A DNA stretch of 64,000 bases from Monoplex corrugatus (GCA_030674185.1 CM060312.1:78578854-78642853), one strand, 5' to 3'. Counted from the stretch's first letter, positions 11,255-22,578 are shown. Translations and numbers: made by a program. Notes: generated by a model not told the origin, from the sequence alone.

Positions 11255-11656
11255 ATAAACATCCGGTCGGAGACTGGGAAAACCACTGACAGAAACACTG
11301 CTCGAGCTGCGAGCGACGATAAATACCAGACATTTCCGTCGCTCGCCGCTAGCGCATCCGCGCGGTTATCGCTCATGGTGTGGTCGCCTGTACAATAATC
11401 AGTCGTTCTCGTCGCGCAGCTCATAGCTCGTAGTGTGGCCGCACCCTAAACTTCTGGTCGGGGCCTGGGAAAACCACCGACAGAAACACTGCTCGAGCTT
11501 CGAGCGACGATAAAATATGTATATACCGGGGACATTTCAGTCGCTCGCCGCTAGCATCATCCGCGCGGTTATCACTCGTGGTATGGCCGCCTGTACAATA
11601 ATCGGTGTCATCGTTATTGTCGCGAAGCTACAGCGCTCGTAGTGTGGCCGCACCCT
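11255..11656 (-). repeat. GC-rich ~206-bp tandem dimer, likely DNA-transposon derived
   Basis: Two adjacent copies (about 11255-11449 and 11450-11656) share GGAAAACCACTGACAGAAAC, CTGCTCGAGC, GCTCGCCGCTAGC, CCGCGCGGTTATC, TGTACAATAATC and GTAGTGTGGCCGCACCCT. On the minus strand each begins AGGGTGCGGCCACACTACGA. The CpG-rich palindromic character suggests a non-autonomous DNA transposon in tandem. No transposase is present and no superfamily can be assigned. Confidence 0.55.
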
Positions 11657-12020
11657 TACCTCTCAGCTTTGGACTCCTTCAGAAAACCACTGAACAGGAA
11701 ATCTGATACAGAAAACAGCTATCGCTGTAAAAGATAGGCCTTACTTGCCAAGTTTATTTGTGCTGACAACAATACAAAACAAACTAAAAAGCTGGAGGCA
11801 GGGGGGGGGGGGGGGGAACAAAGATGTTCAAGCCATTCTATAATCTCCCTTTACAAAAACAAAACAAAACAAAACAAAAACAAAAGCAAAAGGAAGAGAT
11901 ATGTTCGTTTCTAATGCAAGCATTCTTGTTGCAAATCTCTGCGCTGGTAAGAAACTAAAACTATTCACAAAACAACAGCAACATATGGAATGTGAAATTC
12001 AGCACCATAAGAACAGGGAA
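11657..12020. other. Spacer with poly(G)
   Basis: Includes a G run at about 11801-11816 and (AAAAC)n near 11855-11885. No gene seen. Confidence 0.6.
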
Positions 12021-13208
12021 TATGCATAATTACATACCCTAGTGTGTAACAAAATAAAGAACACGTTCAGTCCCGCATGCATAATTACATACCCTAGTGC
12101 GTAACAAAATAAAGAACACGTTCAGTCCCGCATGCATAATTACATACCCCAGTATGTAACAAAATAAAGAACACTTTCAGTCCCGCATGCATAATTACAC
12201 ACCCTAGTGTGTAACAAAATAAAGAACACTTTCAGTCCCGCATGCATAATTATGTACCCTAGTGTGTAAAAAAAATAAAGAACACTTTCAGTCCCGTATG
12301 CATAATTACATACCCCAGTGTGTAACAAAATAAAGAACACGTTCAGTCCCGTATGCATAATTACATACCCTAGTGTGTAACAAAATAAAGAACACTTTTA
12401 GTCCCGTATGCATAATTACATACCCTAGTGTGTAACAAAATAAAGAACACGTTCAGTCCCGCATGCATAATTATGTACCCTAGTGTGTAACAAAATAAAG
12501 AACACTTTCAGTCCCACATGCATAATTACATACCCCAGTATGTAACAAAATAAAGAACACTTTCAGTCCCGCATGCATAATTACATACCCTAGTGTCTAA
12601 CAAAATAAAGAACACTTTCAGTCCCGCATGCATAATTATGTACCCTAGTGTGTAAAAAAAATGAACACTTTCAGTCCCGCATGCATAATTACATACCCTA
12701 GTGTCTAACAAAATAAAGAACACTTTCAGTCCCGCATGCATAATTACATACCCTAGTGTGTAACAAAATAAAGAACACTTTCAGTCCCGCATGCATAATT
12801 ACATACCCTAGTGTGTAACAAAATAAAGAACACTTTTAGTCCCGCATGCATAATTACATACCCTAGTGTGTAACAAAATAAAGAACACTTTTAGTCCCGC
12901 ATGCATAATTACGTACCCTAGTGTGTAACAAAATAAAGAACACTTTCAGTCCCGCATGCATAATTACATACCCTAGTGTGTAACAAAATAAAGAACACTT
13001 TCAGTCCCGCATGCATAATTATGTACCCTAGTGTGTAACAAAATAAAGAACACTTTTAGTCCCGCATGCATAATTATGTACCCTAGTGTGTAAAAAAATA
13101 AAGAACACTTTTAGTCCCGCATGCATAATTATGTACCCTAGTGTGTAAAAAAATAAAGAACACTTTCAGTCCCGCATGCATAATTATGTACCCTAGTGTG
13201 TAAAAAAA
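12021..13208. repeat. 55-bp satellite, about 21.5 copies
   Basis: Unit begins GCATGCATAATTACATACCC and continues with CTAGTGTGTAACAAAATAAA and GAACACTTTCAGTCCC. GCATGC starts are exactly 55 bp apart where checked (12075, 12130). Variants alternate TTACATACCC with TTATGTACCC and CTTTCAG with CGTTCAG or CTTTTAG. Several units lose bases in the A-run. Not coding. Confidence 0.95.
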
Positions 13209-14504
13209 TTACTGACACTTTATATTTTTAATGTTCACGTGCGCACACACACACATGACTAATTAAAAATGAAAATGAAAGGGCAAGTCCAACAGGAATA
13301 AATGGGCGCACTGAATACCGTTAGAAGGCAACGCGTTTGGTAAAGCACCCTGTTGAAAACGTAAGCGAACAACATTCATTTCTTATTTTCCCACCTACAA
13401 CAAGCCAGCTGTGCATTTATCAGGCGTGACATTCTGTTGGCAATCTTTAGGCTCGAGGAAATAACTTGGAGGATATTTCAAGGATTATGGCAAACAAACT
13501 AAAAAAACCGTTGCCAACATACAGCTTATTCTCATGTCATGAGCTGTCTGGTAGTAATAAATGAACCCATCTTTCTTTCAATCAGCACCATTTTAGTCGC
13601 ACAGCTTGATGCGTTTTCTACAAGTTACCGCAACCATTGAAATGCTACCACAGAAAAACAAATGCAACGATTGCCACAAAACGTTTTATTAAAAAAAATA
13701 GAACAAGGAAACAAAACAAATAACCCTACCCCCCCCCCCCCCAAAAAAAAAGGGGGGAAGGGCTATAGTCTTTGTTGTAAGGCTTGTTTCTATTCCGATT
13801 ATAAAAGAAAACGTGGTTTTACGTCGCCTTCTAGATCTTTCATTTCTTTCTCATAACTTCCTGGTTCGTTTTTTCTTTCCTTCCTTTTTCAAACACCCAT
13901 GTCTTTTTAATTTCTATTTAAAGCTACTCTTTCTTGGTTTCATGCAACATAGACATAATGGTAGCCGCCAGAAAGGTTGAGGTCTATTACCACCTCTGTC
14001 CCTTTCGACCTCTGGGTTACGGGACAACTGCTTTACCGTTTATAGTTTACAGACAAAACAACATTTCAGATCTTTCAAATTTCTACTCCTTTTAAAAACA
14101 TCAGCCTTTTCCTTAAGTAAGGACCGATAGTTCATGGTCTGTATTAAAAGAATTTACCTTTTCCCCTCAAATTAGCCCAAAACACCACCACCACCACCAC
14201 CACCAATTTTCAATTCATGTGTAATCTCGTTGAGGGCTGAAGGCAGAAGCACCAAATGTGCAAGTGCCTACTAACAAACCATGGTACCGTGCAATATAAC
14301 GCAAACCTCTACGAGTATGTCGCTTGCCCACTGCGGCCACACTTATTGCCAGACATGGTCTGACCATGTAGATGGTGAACAAAAGAAGGAAAAGAAAATA
14401 AAGAAAAAGAAGCAGCAGCTGATAAATGATAAATCATGACACACACTGATCAGATCATTCAACTTTGGCAAAATTGTTATATTTTATTAACACGACTGTA
14501 TATA
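13209..14504. other. No gene seen
   Basis: Holds a C/A/G homopolymer cluster (13728-13757) and (CAC)n at about 14184-14203. No repeat family or gene recognised. Confidence 0.6.
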
Positions 14505-15415
14505 ACCCAAGGAATGGGAAATTCCTTAAATTTACTGATTGGATATGACTGGAAATTCCTTAAATTCTAGGGTGCATATAACCGTGGCCTTTGCGGCATA
14601 TATAACCCAAATAACGGAAAATCCCTTTAAGTCTGGGCTGCAAACGACCCAAATAATGGGAAATTTCCCAATTCTGGGTGCAAACGACCCAAATAACGGG
14701 AAATTTTCTAATTCTGGGCTGCAAACGACCCACTTTCAGTTATAGTTTCTCAAGATGACGTCTTGAATTCCATATGCACTAATGTCGCAGGTGCCATGTA
14801 ATGGAGAAGATCCAGAATAATCACAGCACAAGCCTTAAGCCTGCATATAAACCCATGAGCTCTGGCCAGGTCCTGAGGTCCTACCTAGATAGTTCCATAT
14901 GTATGTGGGGTCGTAGGGGGGTGAGGTGGCAGAGACCTCAACTTTTCCCGGGGCCAGCACCACGAGGGCGGCATCCATTTCCACTTCCTCATTTCAAATT
15001 CATATTTTTCAATACAGTTATTTCTTTATCTCGCTTCGAGACTTCAGAAAGGCAAGAAGGCTAATTAGTCTTCAAGGGGTGGGACCTGGGAAATCGACCT
15101 ATCTCCGATATTTTATACCAAGGCAGCCGGGCAATGCCCTGCTCTTCACGATTTTCAACTGCCGTGGGATCTTAAGCGTGTGCAGCCAGAATGCACATGG
15201 GTCCGCCTCGTTTTTCATCCCCTTCTAAAGGAACAGACGTTCAGTTCGATTTTCCAGTCAAACTGATGAGAAAAGTGGAGGCCTCTACAGGGAGCAAACC
15301 CTAGAATCTCGAATTCAGCTAATGGCAGGCAAACGTCTGAACCAGCCTGCCACTCTTCTCCTTAAACGACCCAAACAATGGGAAATTCCTTAAATTCTGG
15401 GCTACATACGACTCC
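14505..15415. repeat. ~45-bp tandem repeat split by SINE-A
   Basis: Units with the core AAACGACCCAAATAATGGGA and AATTCCTTAAATTCTGGGCT occur at 14505-14732 and resume at 15364-15415. The gap is filled exactly by SINE-A copy 2. At least four degenerate units lie on the left and one on the right. Confidence 0.8.
14733..15363 (-). mobile_element. SINE-A copy 2, full length
   Basis: 631-bp copy of the repeat at 2065-2700, with the same tRNA-like head at its high-coordinate end (GTTTGCTCCC in place of box B, GCAGGCTGGTTCAGACG next to box A) and the GACGTCATCTTGAGAAAC end at the low side. AAACGACCCA flanks both sides (14723-14732, 15364-15373). Because the target is itself a tandem repeat containing this word, the 10-bp match could be target duplication or array periodicity. 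Confidence 0.8.
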
Positions 15416-15474
15416 GATACCAGGAGACGTCCAGTCAATCGAATCGTGGTCCAGGCCTATGTTTAATTTGGTAC

Positions 15475-15915
15475 TATGGGCTTAAAACACTGGAGCTTCC
15501 AAACGTTGGGTCTGGATTTGCCACAGATTCTGCCTGGGTATCTCCCACCTGATGGCTAAAGGGTGGACATTTGTCTGATCTCCCAAGTCAACATGTAAGC
15601 AGGCCTTTTAGTTCCACGGCCTTCTACGCGCGTACACGCACAAAGAACATCAAATATGCACATTAAAGATCCTGTAACAAATATTGTCAGTGTCGAGCAA
15701 CTTAATTATGGAAACATGCAAACACAAAGCATGCATGCCCACCAATGATTGGGTAGGCCTATGTAAACTGTGCGGTAATGTGTTGCCTGCACAATGTGGG
15801 CAAATCAATAACGTGCTATAGTAGACCTCATCATCCATCCACTGTTTTTGGACGCTCAGATTAATAAGGAGAAATCCTTGTGGTCCTGATATTTTTGTCT
15901 GGAAATACTAAGTTA
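15475..15915 (+). mobile_element. SINE-D copy 1, head missing
   Basis: Shares with 17075, 19122 and 44815 the segments AAATATGCACATTAAAGATC, GTCAGTG, AAGCATGCATGCCCACCAA, CTGCACAATGTGGGCAAA and GACCTCATCATCCATCCACT, and with 17075 also GTCTGGAAATACTA. The tRNA-like head seen at 19122 is absent. It holds a single copy of the segment that is a 31-bp array at 17159. Confidence 0.65.
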
Positions 15916-16340
15916 CGATGTAGTACACACACACACATGCACGCACACACAAGACACTGCTAATGACGGACAAAGCAGCTCTATTATACATTACAACTAC
16001 TGGTATCGCTGATTTCTCATACATCATAGGTTGACATTTTCTTTGAAGACAAAATAAACTGTTATTCTCTTACACACGCGCGCGCGCGTGAGCAGGCACA
16101 CGCACACCACATCTAATACATAGTACCTTTATAAATATTAATTTTCAAAACTACATTGTCGCATCATCATTCACCCATTCGATTGCCATCCAGGGTGGAT
16201 CAGAGAATGGAAAAAAGCATCGGTTTCTCTGAATGCACAAATATTTTTTTAAGGCTTCTTCAAACAATTTTTTCGCTAGTCCTCATATACTCTGAGAGTG
16301 TTAGGACTTTAAAACTAACTCAACTCAACTCAACTACATT
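15916..16340. other. Spacer with CA and CG tracts
   Basis: Includes CACACACACATG-type sequence and an alternating CG run at 16077-16089. Directly before the 5S gene is a (CAACT)n stretch (16318-16335). No gene seen. Confidence 0.5.
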
Positions 16341-16459
16341 GTCAACGGCCACACCACGTTGAAAACACCGGTTCTCATCCGATCACCGAAGTTAAGCAAG
16401 GTCGGGCCCGGTTAGTACTTGGATGGGTGACCGCCTGGGAACACCGGGTGCTGTTGGCA
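16341..16459 (+). rRNA. 5S ribosomal RNA
   Basis: 119-nt match to the metazoan 5S rRNA fold. Internal promoter blocks are present: GAAGTTAAGCAAGGTCGG (box A region) and GGTTAGTACTTGGATGGGTG with ACCGCCTGGG (box C region). Helix I pairs completely: GTCAACGGC (16341-16349) with GCTGTTGGC (16450-16458), including A-U where most animal 5S genes that I recall have U-A. Helix II has one G-G opposition (16358 with 16400). A T-run at 16463-16467 is a pol III terminator. Only one copy lies in the window, so it is a dispersed gene or a recent pseudogene, not part of a visible tandem array. Confidence 0.93.
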
Positions 16460-16462
16460 ATC

Positions 16463-16467
16463 TTTTT
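16463..16467 (+). terminator. RNA polymerase III T-run
   Basis: TTTTT four bases downstream of the 5S 3' end. Confidence 0.75.
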
Positions 16468-16679
16468 GTTTTTGATATTTACTATTTTCTTGATTATCAT
16501 TTATATGGATGTTTTTAGATATCATATATCTTATCAGTAGCAGGTTAAGTAATACACCAAATAAATACAATTGGCACAAAAACATAATTGTGTCACAAAA
16601 CGATAAGCAGTTGAGTTCTACATATCACTTTTTACATAGCACAAAGCGCAGAGCTACACTTGACTTTTCACTCATAATT

Positions 16680-16850
16680 ATACATATGCATGTACACACA
16701 CATACACACAAACACTCGCACGGACACATACGTGCACACACACGCGGATACACGCACAGATACACATGCACGCACACAAACACGCACACACACACACTGA
16801 GACAGACTCTGGCATACACTCAGACAGTGACACAGACACGCACATAAAAC
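16680..16850. repeat. CA-rich imperfect microsatellite
   Basis: ACAC/GCAC/CACG tracts. His-rich and Cys/Val-rich frames here are repeat products. Confidence 0.85.
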
Positions 16851-17074
16851 AACCTAATTAAGACAAGCTAATAAGACAATCTTAAAAATAAATAAATAAG
16901 TCAATAAACAAACAAAAAAAACCTAAGTAAACAAACACACAAACAAATCAATAAATAAAAAGCTTGTGAAAGCAGTTGGAATGTGGCGCTGAGTATGACT
17001 AAAATCAAATCATCTCAAAGATATGTCAATAATAAAATCAAATTCTATTTCAGCACTGTTTATTTACTTTAGTC

Positions 17075-17790
17075 ATCAAATACGAACAGCAAAGATCCTG
17101 TAAGACATAATGCCAGTGTCCAGTGTCTTGATTATGGAAACATGAAAACACCCAGCATGCATGCCCACCAAAGCTGGTTCATGTAGGCTGCATGCCCACC
17201 AAAGCTGGTTTATGTAGGCTGCATGCCCACCAAAGCTGGTTTATGTAGGCTGCATGCCCACCAAAGCTGGTTTATGTAGGCTGCATGCCCACCAAAGCTG
17301 GTTCATGTAGGCTGCATGCCCACCAAAGCTGGTTCATGTAGGCTGCATGCCCACCAAAGCTGGTTTATGTAGGCTGCATGCCCACCAAAGCTGGTTCATG
17401 TAGGCTGCATGCCCACCAAAGCTGGTTTATGTAGGCTGCATGCCCACCAAAGCTGGTTTATGTAGGCTGCATGCCCACCAAAGCTGGTTTATGTAGGCTG
17501 CATGCCCACCAAAGCTGGTTTATGTAGGCTGCATGCCCACCAAAGCTGGTTTATGTAGGCTGCATGCCCACCAAAGCTGGTTTATGTAGGCTGCATGCCC
17601 ACCAAAGCTGGTTTATGTAGGCTTGTACGGCAACATACTGTCTGCACAGTGCAGGCAAAACAACGTGCTTGTAGACCTCATCATCCATCCACCGACTGTA
17701 TATAGACGCTGAGACCAATGAAGGAGAAATCCTTGCAGTCATGACATTTTGTCTGGAAATACTAGGTACGACGTAGTCTAACAACACACA
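17075..17790 (+). mobile_element. SINE-D copy 2 with internal array
   Basis: Left part matches SINE-D from AAAGATCCTGTAAGACAT; right part matches CTGCACAGTGCAGGCAAA through GTCTGGAAATACTA. The two parts are separated by a 15-unit expansion of one SINE-D segment. Confidence 0.75.
17159..17623 (+). repeat. 31-bp minisatellite, 15 exact-length units
   Basis: Units GCATGCCCACCAAAGCTGGT followed by TYATGTAGGCT, each exactly 31 bp. They differ almost only at one C/T site (TTCATG or TTTATG). The unit equals the SINE-D body segment present once in the copies at 15475 and 44815. Confidence 0.97.
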
Positions 17791-18473
17791 CACAGCACAC
17801 AAAAAGCTTGCACACACAGACACTGTTAAAGACGGACAGCTTCATGCGTAACATAATATTCCAGTATCCCAGTAAAAAACTATCGCGATTTCCCTTACAT
17901 CACGATCATAAACCAGAAGCCACAAGTAAACCAAAAAGAACGCATATTCAATACAACAAGACAAGACAAGCGCAAATTTTCGGCCAACCGTGCCTTTGTC
18001 AAGCACGAATGTACGTCACGAACAGACACCAAACAACGGATAATAACATCCACTGGATGAATCGGCAGGGAAGTTTTAGTCTTTTTGTTATTATCCGTTG
18101 TTTGATGTCTGTTTTCACATGACGTCTCACCTGTAAAAATACTGAAGAAGTAAAGCTTAAAATCATGACGTCACATGCAAAAATAAAGGTTTAAAACATG
18201 ACATTCACATGTAGAAATACAGGTTTAAAATGATCGTCTCATCTGCAGAAATACAAATTTAAAACCATATTTCTACAGTGAATGGTTACATGACATCTCA
18301 CCTGTTGGAATAAAGATTTAAAACATGACAAACATATGTTGAAAAAAGGTGTAAAGCTGATGTCTCACCTAGTACACCTGTAGAAACAAAGGTTAAAACA
18401 GGACTTCATACATGATTGCATAAAACGTGTTAACATTTTAGGACAAAGAAGTTTTGCATCCGTTTCTCTAAGA
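17791..18473. repeat. Spacer with degenerate ~45-bp repeats
   Basis: From about 18113 to 18400 short blocks resembling ATGACGTCTCACCTGTAGAA and AATAAAGGTTTAAAACATGA recur five to six times with divergence. No gene seen in 17791-18112. Confidence 0.55.
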
Positions 18474-18643
18474 TCATTCTCTATCAAGCTCAATCCATAG
18501 AAATGGATCACAGCACATGATCAACAAAACAGCACTTTCCCTGATGGGAGTGCATGCTTTGGTTTCATTCTTCAATGAAGATTTCGTGCCAGCATCTTGA
18601 TTTAGAAGACCACCATCAATCTTGTCCTCCAGAGAAATCGCAT
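18474..18643 (-). CDS. Candidate terminal exon, unknown protein
   Basis: Minus-strand open stretch preceded by an acceptor-like TTATGTTTGCAG (border at 18644/18643). Reading begins with a split codon, then AISLEDKIDGGLLNQDAGTK, SSLKNETKACTPIRESAVLL and ends LDRE-stop. Composition is more protein-like than the repeat-driven frames around it. No domain is recognised. It could be a chance open frame. Confidence 0.25.
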
Positions 18644-19121
18644 CTGCAAACATAAGATGAGAAAAAAAACAAACAAACAAACAAACAAACAAACCAAAAA
18701 CAAAAATAGATGTAATACCTACAAATACCAAAACACATATCGTACTGTCCACCCCCACTCCCATATTTTTCAGTTCCTATAACTCATACAAAAATGAAAT
18801 TTAGACTTAACATTAAACACAACATAGCATGCCTAAAAAATATTATTATTCATACATAGCACAACTGTTAAGTATATTATACACACTTATCATATCTGAA
18901 ACAACTTACAATCTTCAAAGCATGGTATAACAACAGAGCTGAATTTAATACAAATGCCCTACACAAACTAATTTGAAAAATATTCATTAACCAATTAAAT
19001 GCTATCACTCACACTTTGTACAAGCTATCAATGACACAACCTACAATGCATAACTCAACACTATATAAGACAATAATATACCAAACTAGACATTCATAGC
19101 ACACTTCAAACTAACACAATG

Positions 19122-19375
19122 GGCATAGTAGTCTAGTGGGTAAATGACTGACTTCCAATAGGAAGGTTCTGGGTTGATCCGCCTGGTGGGAAAAAGATGG
19201 ACATTTTTCCAGTTTCCCAGATCAGCATGTGGGCAGTCCAGCCATTTGCGTAGACCCATCCATTTCAAGTATATACACATGCAAAATATCAAATATGCAT
19301 GTTAAAGATCACGTAAGCCATGTCAGTGTCTGGCTTACAGAAACACGAAAACACCCACCATTCATGCCCATCAAA
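19122..19375 (+). mobile_element. SINE-D copy 3 with tRNA-like head
   Basis: Head on the + strand: box A TAGTCTAGTGG at 19129-19139 and box B-like GGGTTGATCC at 19171-19180. The body follows (CCCAGATCAGCATGTGGGCA, AAATATGCATGTTAAAGATC, GTCAGTGTCTGGCTTACAGA) and the copy ends in an A-run at 19374. This copy shows that family D is a tRNA-derived SINE. Confidence 0.75.
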
Positions 19376-19422
19376 AAAAAAAAATGTTTAACCATTAATA
19401 TCAGACAGACACACAACTTATC

Positions 19423-19499
19423 TTAGTTCAGAAGGTTGCCATGGTCCTTGGAAATGGCTCCATCACCGTCTCCAGAGGTCTGGAAGGGGGCGTACCCAT
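19423..19499 (-). CDS. Candidate terminal exon, unknown protein
   Basis: Minus strand. Acceptor-like TTTCTTTCTGTTCAG precedes 19499. Reading after the split codon: GYAPFQTSGDGDGAISKDHG, NLLN, stop TAA at 19423-19425. It has the same entry phase as the candidate exon at 18474-18643 and a loosely similar core (AIS...LLN). No family recognised; weak. Confidence 0.25.
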
Positions 19500-19555
19500 C
19501 TGAACAGAAAGAAACAAGCTGTTATATCTGAAAACACACACACATTTACACATAC

Positions 19556-19770
19556 CCCTGACCAAGGCACCCACCCACCCCCTCCCTCCCCCCAACCCCT
19601 TCCCCCCAATCCCTTCCCTTCCCCACCCCTTCCCTCCCTCCCTTCCCCAACCCTTTCCCTCCTCCCTTCCCTCCATCCCTTAACCCTTTCCCTCCCTCTC
19701 TCCATAAACCCCTTCCTTTATCTCTTCCCTCCCTACCCATTTCTTTTCCTCTGCCACATTTCCCCTCTCC
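19556..19770. repeat. Polypyrimidine (CCCTT)n tract
   Basis: Almost pure C/T on the + strand. A mirror-like polypurine-polypyrimidine stretch of this length can form triplex (H-DNA). The Gly/Arg/Lys-rich minus frames are repeat products. Confidence 0.9.
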
Positions 19771-19879
19771 ATCATCCCCATTCTCTCTGAACTGTACCCC
19801 CACCCCATCCCCCCAAAGTTCAGACCTTCCAACAGAAAGTTTGATATCTTATCTACTTGAATACCATGCTCACCAGTCA

Positions 19880-20780
19880 ACACCTGTTTTCTGAGCATTA
19901 TGAAATCCCTGCTGCCTGTCACACTGACTGGTACATGGTGGAGAATGGCAGTAACATGTACACTTTGTCCCCTAACCCTGAGTTTAAGGGAACCAGTTGG
20001 TCAGCATGTTTCTCCAGACCAGCATTATGACAGGCATCCACCTGCTCTCATCTGCTCATTTACCTTCCCCAACTATGAAAAGTCAGACTGGGGTGTCAAG
20101 TACAGTTTGCTTCTTTCACAGGGAGTTCAAAACCTGACATCAACCATTCTGCCCAACAATTACATCCCTACAGTAACAGACACAGCAGGGAAATGATCAT
20201 CCAGCACAAAGATCAAGTGATAACACCAAGGTCAATCATAATATCAAGGTTAAAAATAATATCAAGGTCAGAAGATAACATGAAAGTTGAATGATAACAT
20301 CAAAGGATACCCCAAAGTGTCACCTCTGTCTCCAGCCTAAGCTTGCAAGACTCCACTCGTCTGTTAACAGCTACTGAAGCTTTGCTGCAACTGAGAATCA
20401 ACACATCAGTTAAACATGCAATCAATACAAGTTGTCCCCTAATGGCCGCGTTGTATGGGAATGACAAGGTAGCCTATACTTTTCAAGGGACCAACCTTAT
20501 AAGGCTGGTGCCCATCTCCTCTGTCTCTCTGTTTAACCTTCTCCAACCCTTTACAGGCCCGGCAACCCCGTTTACAGCTGGGTGAAGAGAAGAATGTGCA
20601 TACAAAGTTTTTACCGCGACTTGAACTTGTACAATCAGATTGGAAGGCAAGAGCCTGGACCTCTGCGTCAAGCAGGCCGCATGCATACAATGCAGATCTA
20701 CATCAATCATCAGTCAGAAAGTACCAACATTTTGGGCAGTCCTGTGTGTTCTAATGGTACAATACTCACTAAACTGTGAG
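19880..20780 (+). pseudogene. Coding-like region, possibly a broken immunoglobulin-fold gene
   Basis: Three + strand stretches in different frames read like protein: EIPAACHTDWYMVENGSNMY (about 19895-19955), ICSFTFPNYEKSDWGVKYSL with LLLSQGVQNLTSTILPNN (20046-20160), and NTSCPLMAALYGNDKVAYTF with QGTNLIRL (20415-20505). A fourth frame, RMHTMQIYINHQSESTNILG, ends at the stop near 20778. The Cys then Trp spacing and tyrosine pattern recall an Ig fold, but no family is identified. No continuous ORF or convincing introns join them, so a degraded gene or separate exons are both possible. Confidence 0.25.
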
Positions 20781-21229
20781 CGGCTGGACTATGTGCTCCA
20801 TAATACCATAATCATGCTATGTCATCATAATCATGCTATAACACTTCTGTCATCATAATCATGCTACATCATTATAATCATATATTTAAGACAGCATGAA
20901 AGAAAATATAAAAAAATTAGGTTGACAAAATGGCTAATAACCTTACAGTCCTGACCCATTTACTTCCACAACCGGATATCTGTAATCTCACTCTAAACAT
21001 ACTTTAGACTTCAGTCATGGCTTCAACTGATTCACTCCGGAAGAAAAAAAAGTAAAGAGTCAATGGGTGGCTTGCAGCAATCAATGCACCAAAGCACAAG
21101 GCAGATCATGAAAAAGTTGTCTTGACACTGCTGATATATCAGATCTATCATCCTCTCTGTATACTATGTGAAATCTGATCAACCATCTTCTTGATATACT
21201 GTGAACAATGGCCAAGTAGAGGAGAACAA
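20781..21229. other. No gene seen
   Basis: Short repeated CATCATAATCATGCTAT words at 20810-20880. Otherwise nothing recognised. Confidence 0.5.
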
Positions 21230-22505
21230 AGCAATCTTGAAGGAGAACAGACGTTTGGAGAACAGACGTTTGGAGAACAAAAAGGTGAAAAACAACAGTA
21301 ACTTGGAGAACAACCAACTTGAAAACAACCACTTGAGAACACCAGTTATATATATATAGTAACTTGGAGAAAAAATAGTAATAATATGGAGAAAACAATA
21401 ACTTGGAGAACAACTGAAAGCTGGACAACAGAAAATCGAACAGTAATTTGAAATACTACCAAAACTTGAAAAATAACATGGAGAACAAGAGTAGCCTAGA
21501 GAACAGTAATATGGAGAACAACAGTAACCTGGAGAACAACAGCAACCCGGAGAACAACAGTAACCAAGAGAACAACAGTAATACGGACAACAACAATAAC
21601 CTGGAGAACAACAGTAACCTGGAGAACAACAGTAACCTGGTGAGGAGAACTACAGGTAACCAAAATTGAGAACACAGACCTAGTGTATATGGAGAACTAA
21701 GAAAACCTGGAAACCACAGTGACTTGAGAACAACAGTAACCCAGAGAACAACAGTAATATGGAGAACCTACAGTAACCTTTACAGAACAACAGTAACCCA
21801 TGAGAAACAACAGTAATATGGAGAACAACAGAAAACCTGGAGGAACCACAGTAACTTACAGAACAGACAGTCAACACTGGAGCAAGAACCAACAGTAACT
21901 TAGAGAACAACAGTAATTAGGAGTAGAGAACAACAGTAAACCTGGAGAACCACAGTAACTTAGAGAACCACAGTAACTTAGAGAACAGTAACTCAGAGAA
22001 CAACAGTAATATGGAGAACAATAGTAACCTGGAGAACCATAATAACCCGGAGAACCACAGTAAGCTAGAGAACAACAGTAACTTAGAGAACAACAGTAAC
22101 TTGGAGAACAACAGTAATATGGAGAACAACAGTAAACTGGAGAACAAGTAATATGAACAGTAATGCGGAGAACGATGATAACCTGGACAACAACAGTAAC
22201 TTGGGTAGCAGTAACTTGAAGAACAACAGTAACTTAGAGCAACAACAGTAACTTGGGTAGCAGTAACTTGAAGAACAACAGTAACTTAGACACAACAGTA
22301 ACTGGGTAGCAGTAACTTGAAGAACAACAGTAACTTAGACAACAACAGTAACTTGGGTAGCAGTAACTTAGAACAACAGTAACTAGAGAAACATAACTTG
22401 GTAGCATACTGAAGAACAACAGTAACTTGGACACAACAGTAACTTGGTAGCAGTAACTTGAAGAACAACAGTAACTTAGACAACAACACTAACACGGGAA
22501 ACAAT
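21230..22505 (+). repeat. 18-bp minisatellite, degenerate
   Basis: Unit close to GAGAACAACAGTAACCTG. Toward the right end it changes to a longer alternation of GGTAGCAGTAACTTG and AAGAACAACAGTAACTTA. Because 18 is a multiple of three, frames stay open and give ENNSNL-type hexapeptides on + and Leu/Phe/Val-rich frames on -. None are supported as genes. Confidence 0.9.
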
Positions 22506-22578
22506 GTAAGTAAGTTTAAAGTCAAACAGGTAAACTAATGACTGACAGACTATGAAATGAAAAAAGAAGTTTTCTTAC

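Noticed and set aside
17159..17623. CRISPR-like regular array (31-bp units)
   Set aside because: There are no unique spacers; units are contiguous and the sequence is a segment of an animal SINE.
19463..19922. Gly/Arg/Lys-rich ORFs on the minus strand
   Set aside because: Produced by the (CCCTT)n polypyrimidine tract.
21448..21669. 73-codon Asn-rich ENNSNL ORF
   Set aside because: Direct result of an 18-bp minisatellite whose length is a multiple of three; neighbours on both strands are equally open.
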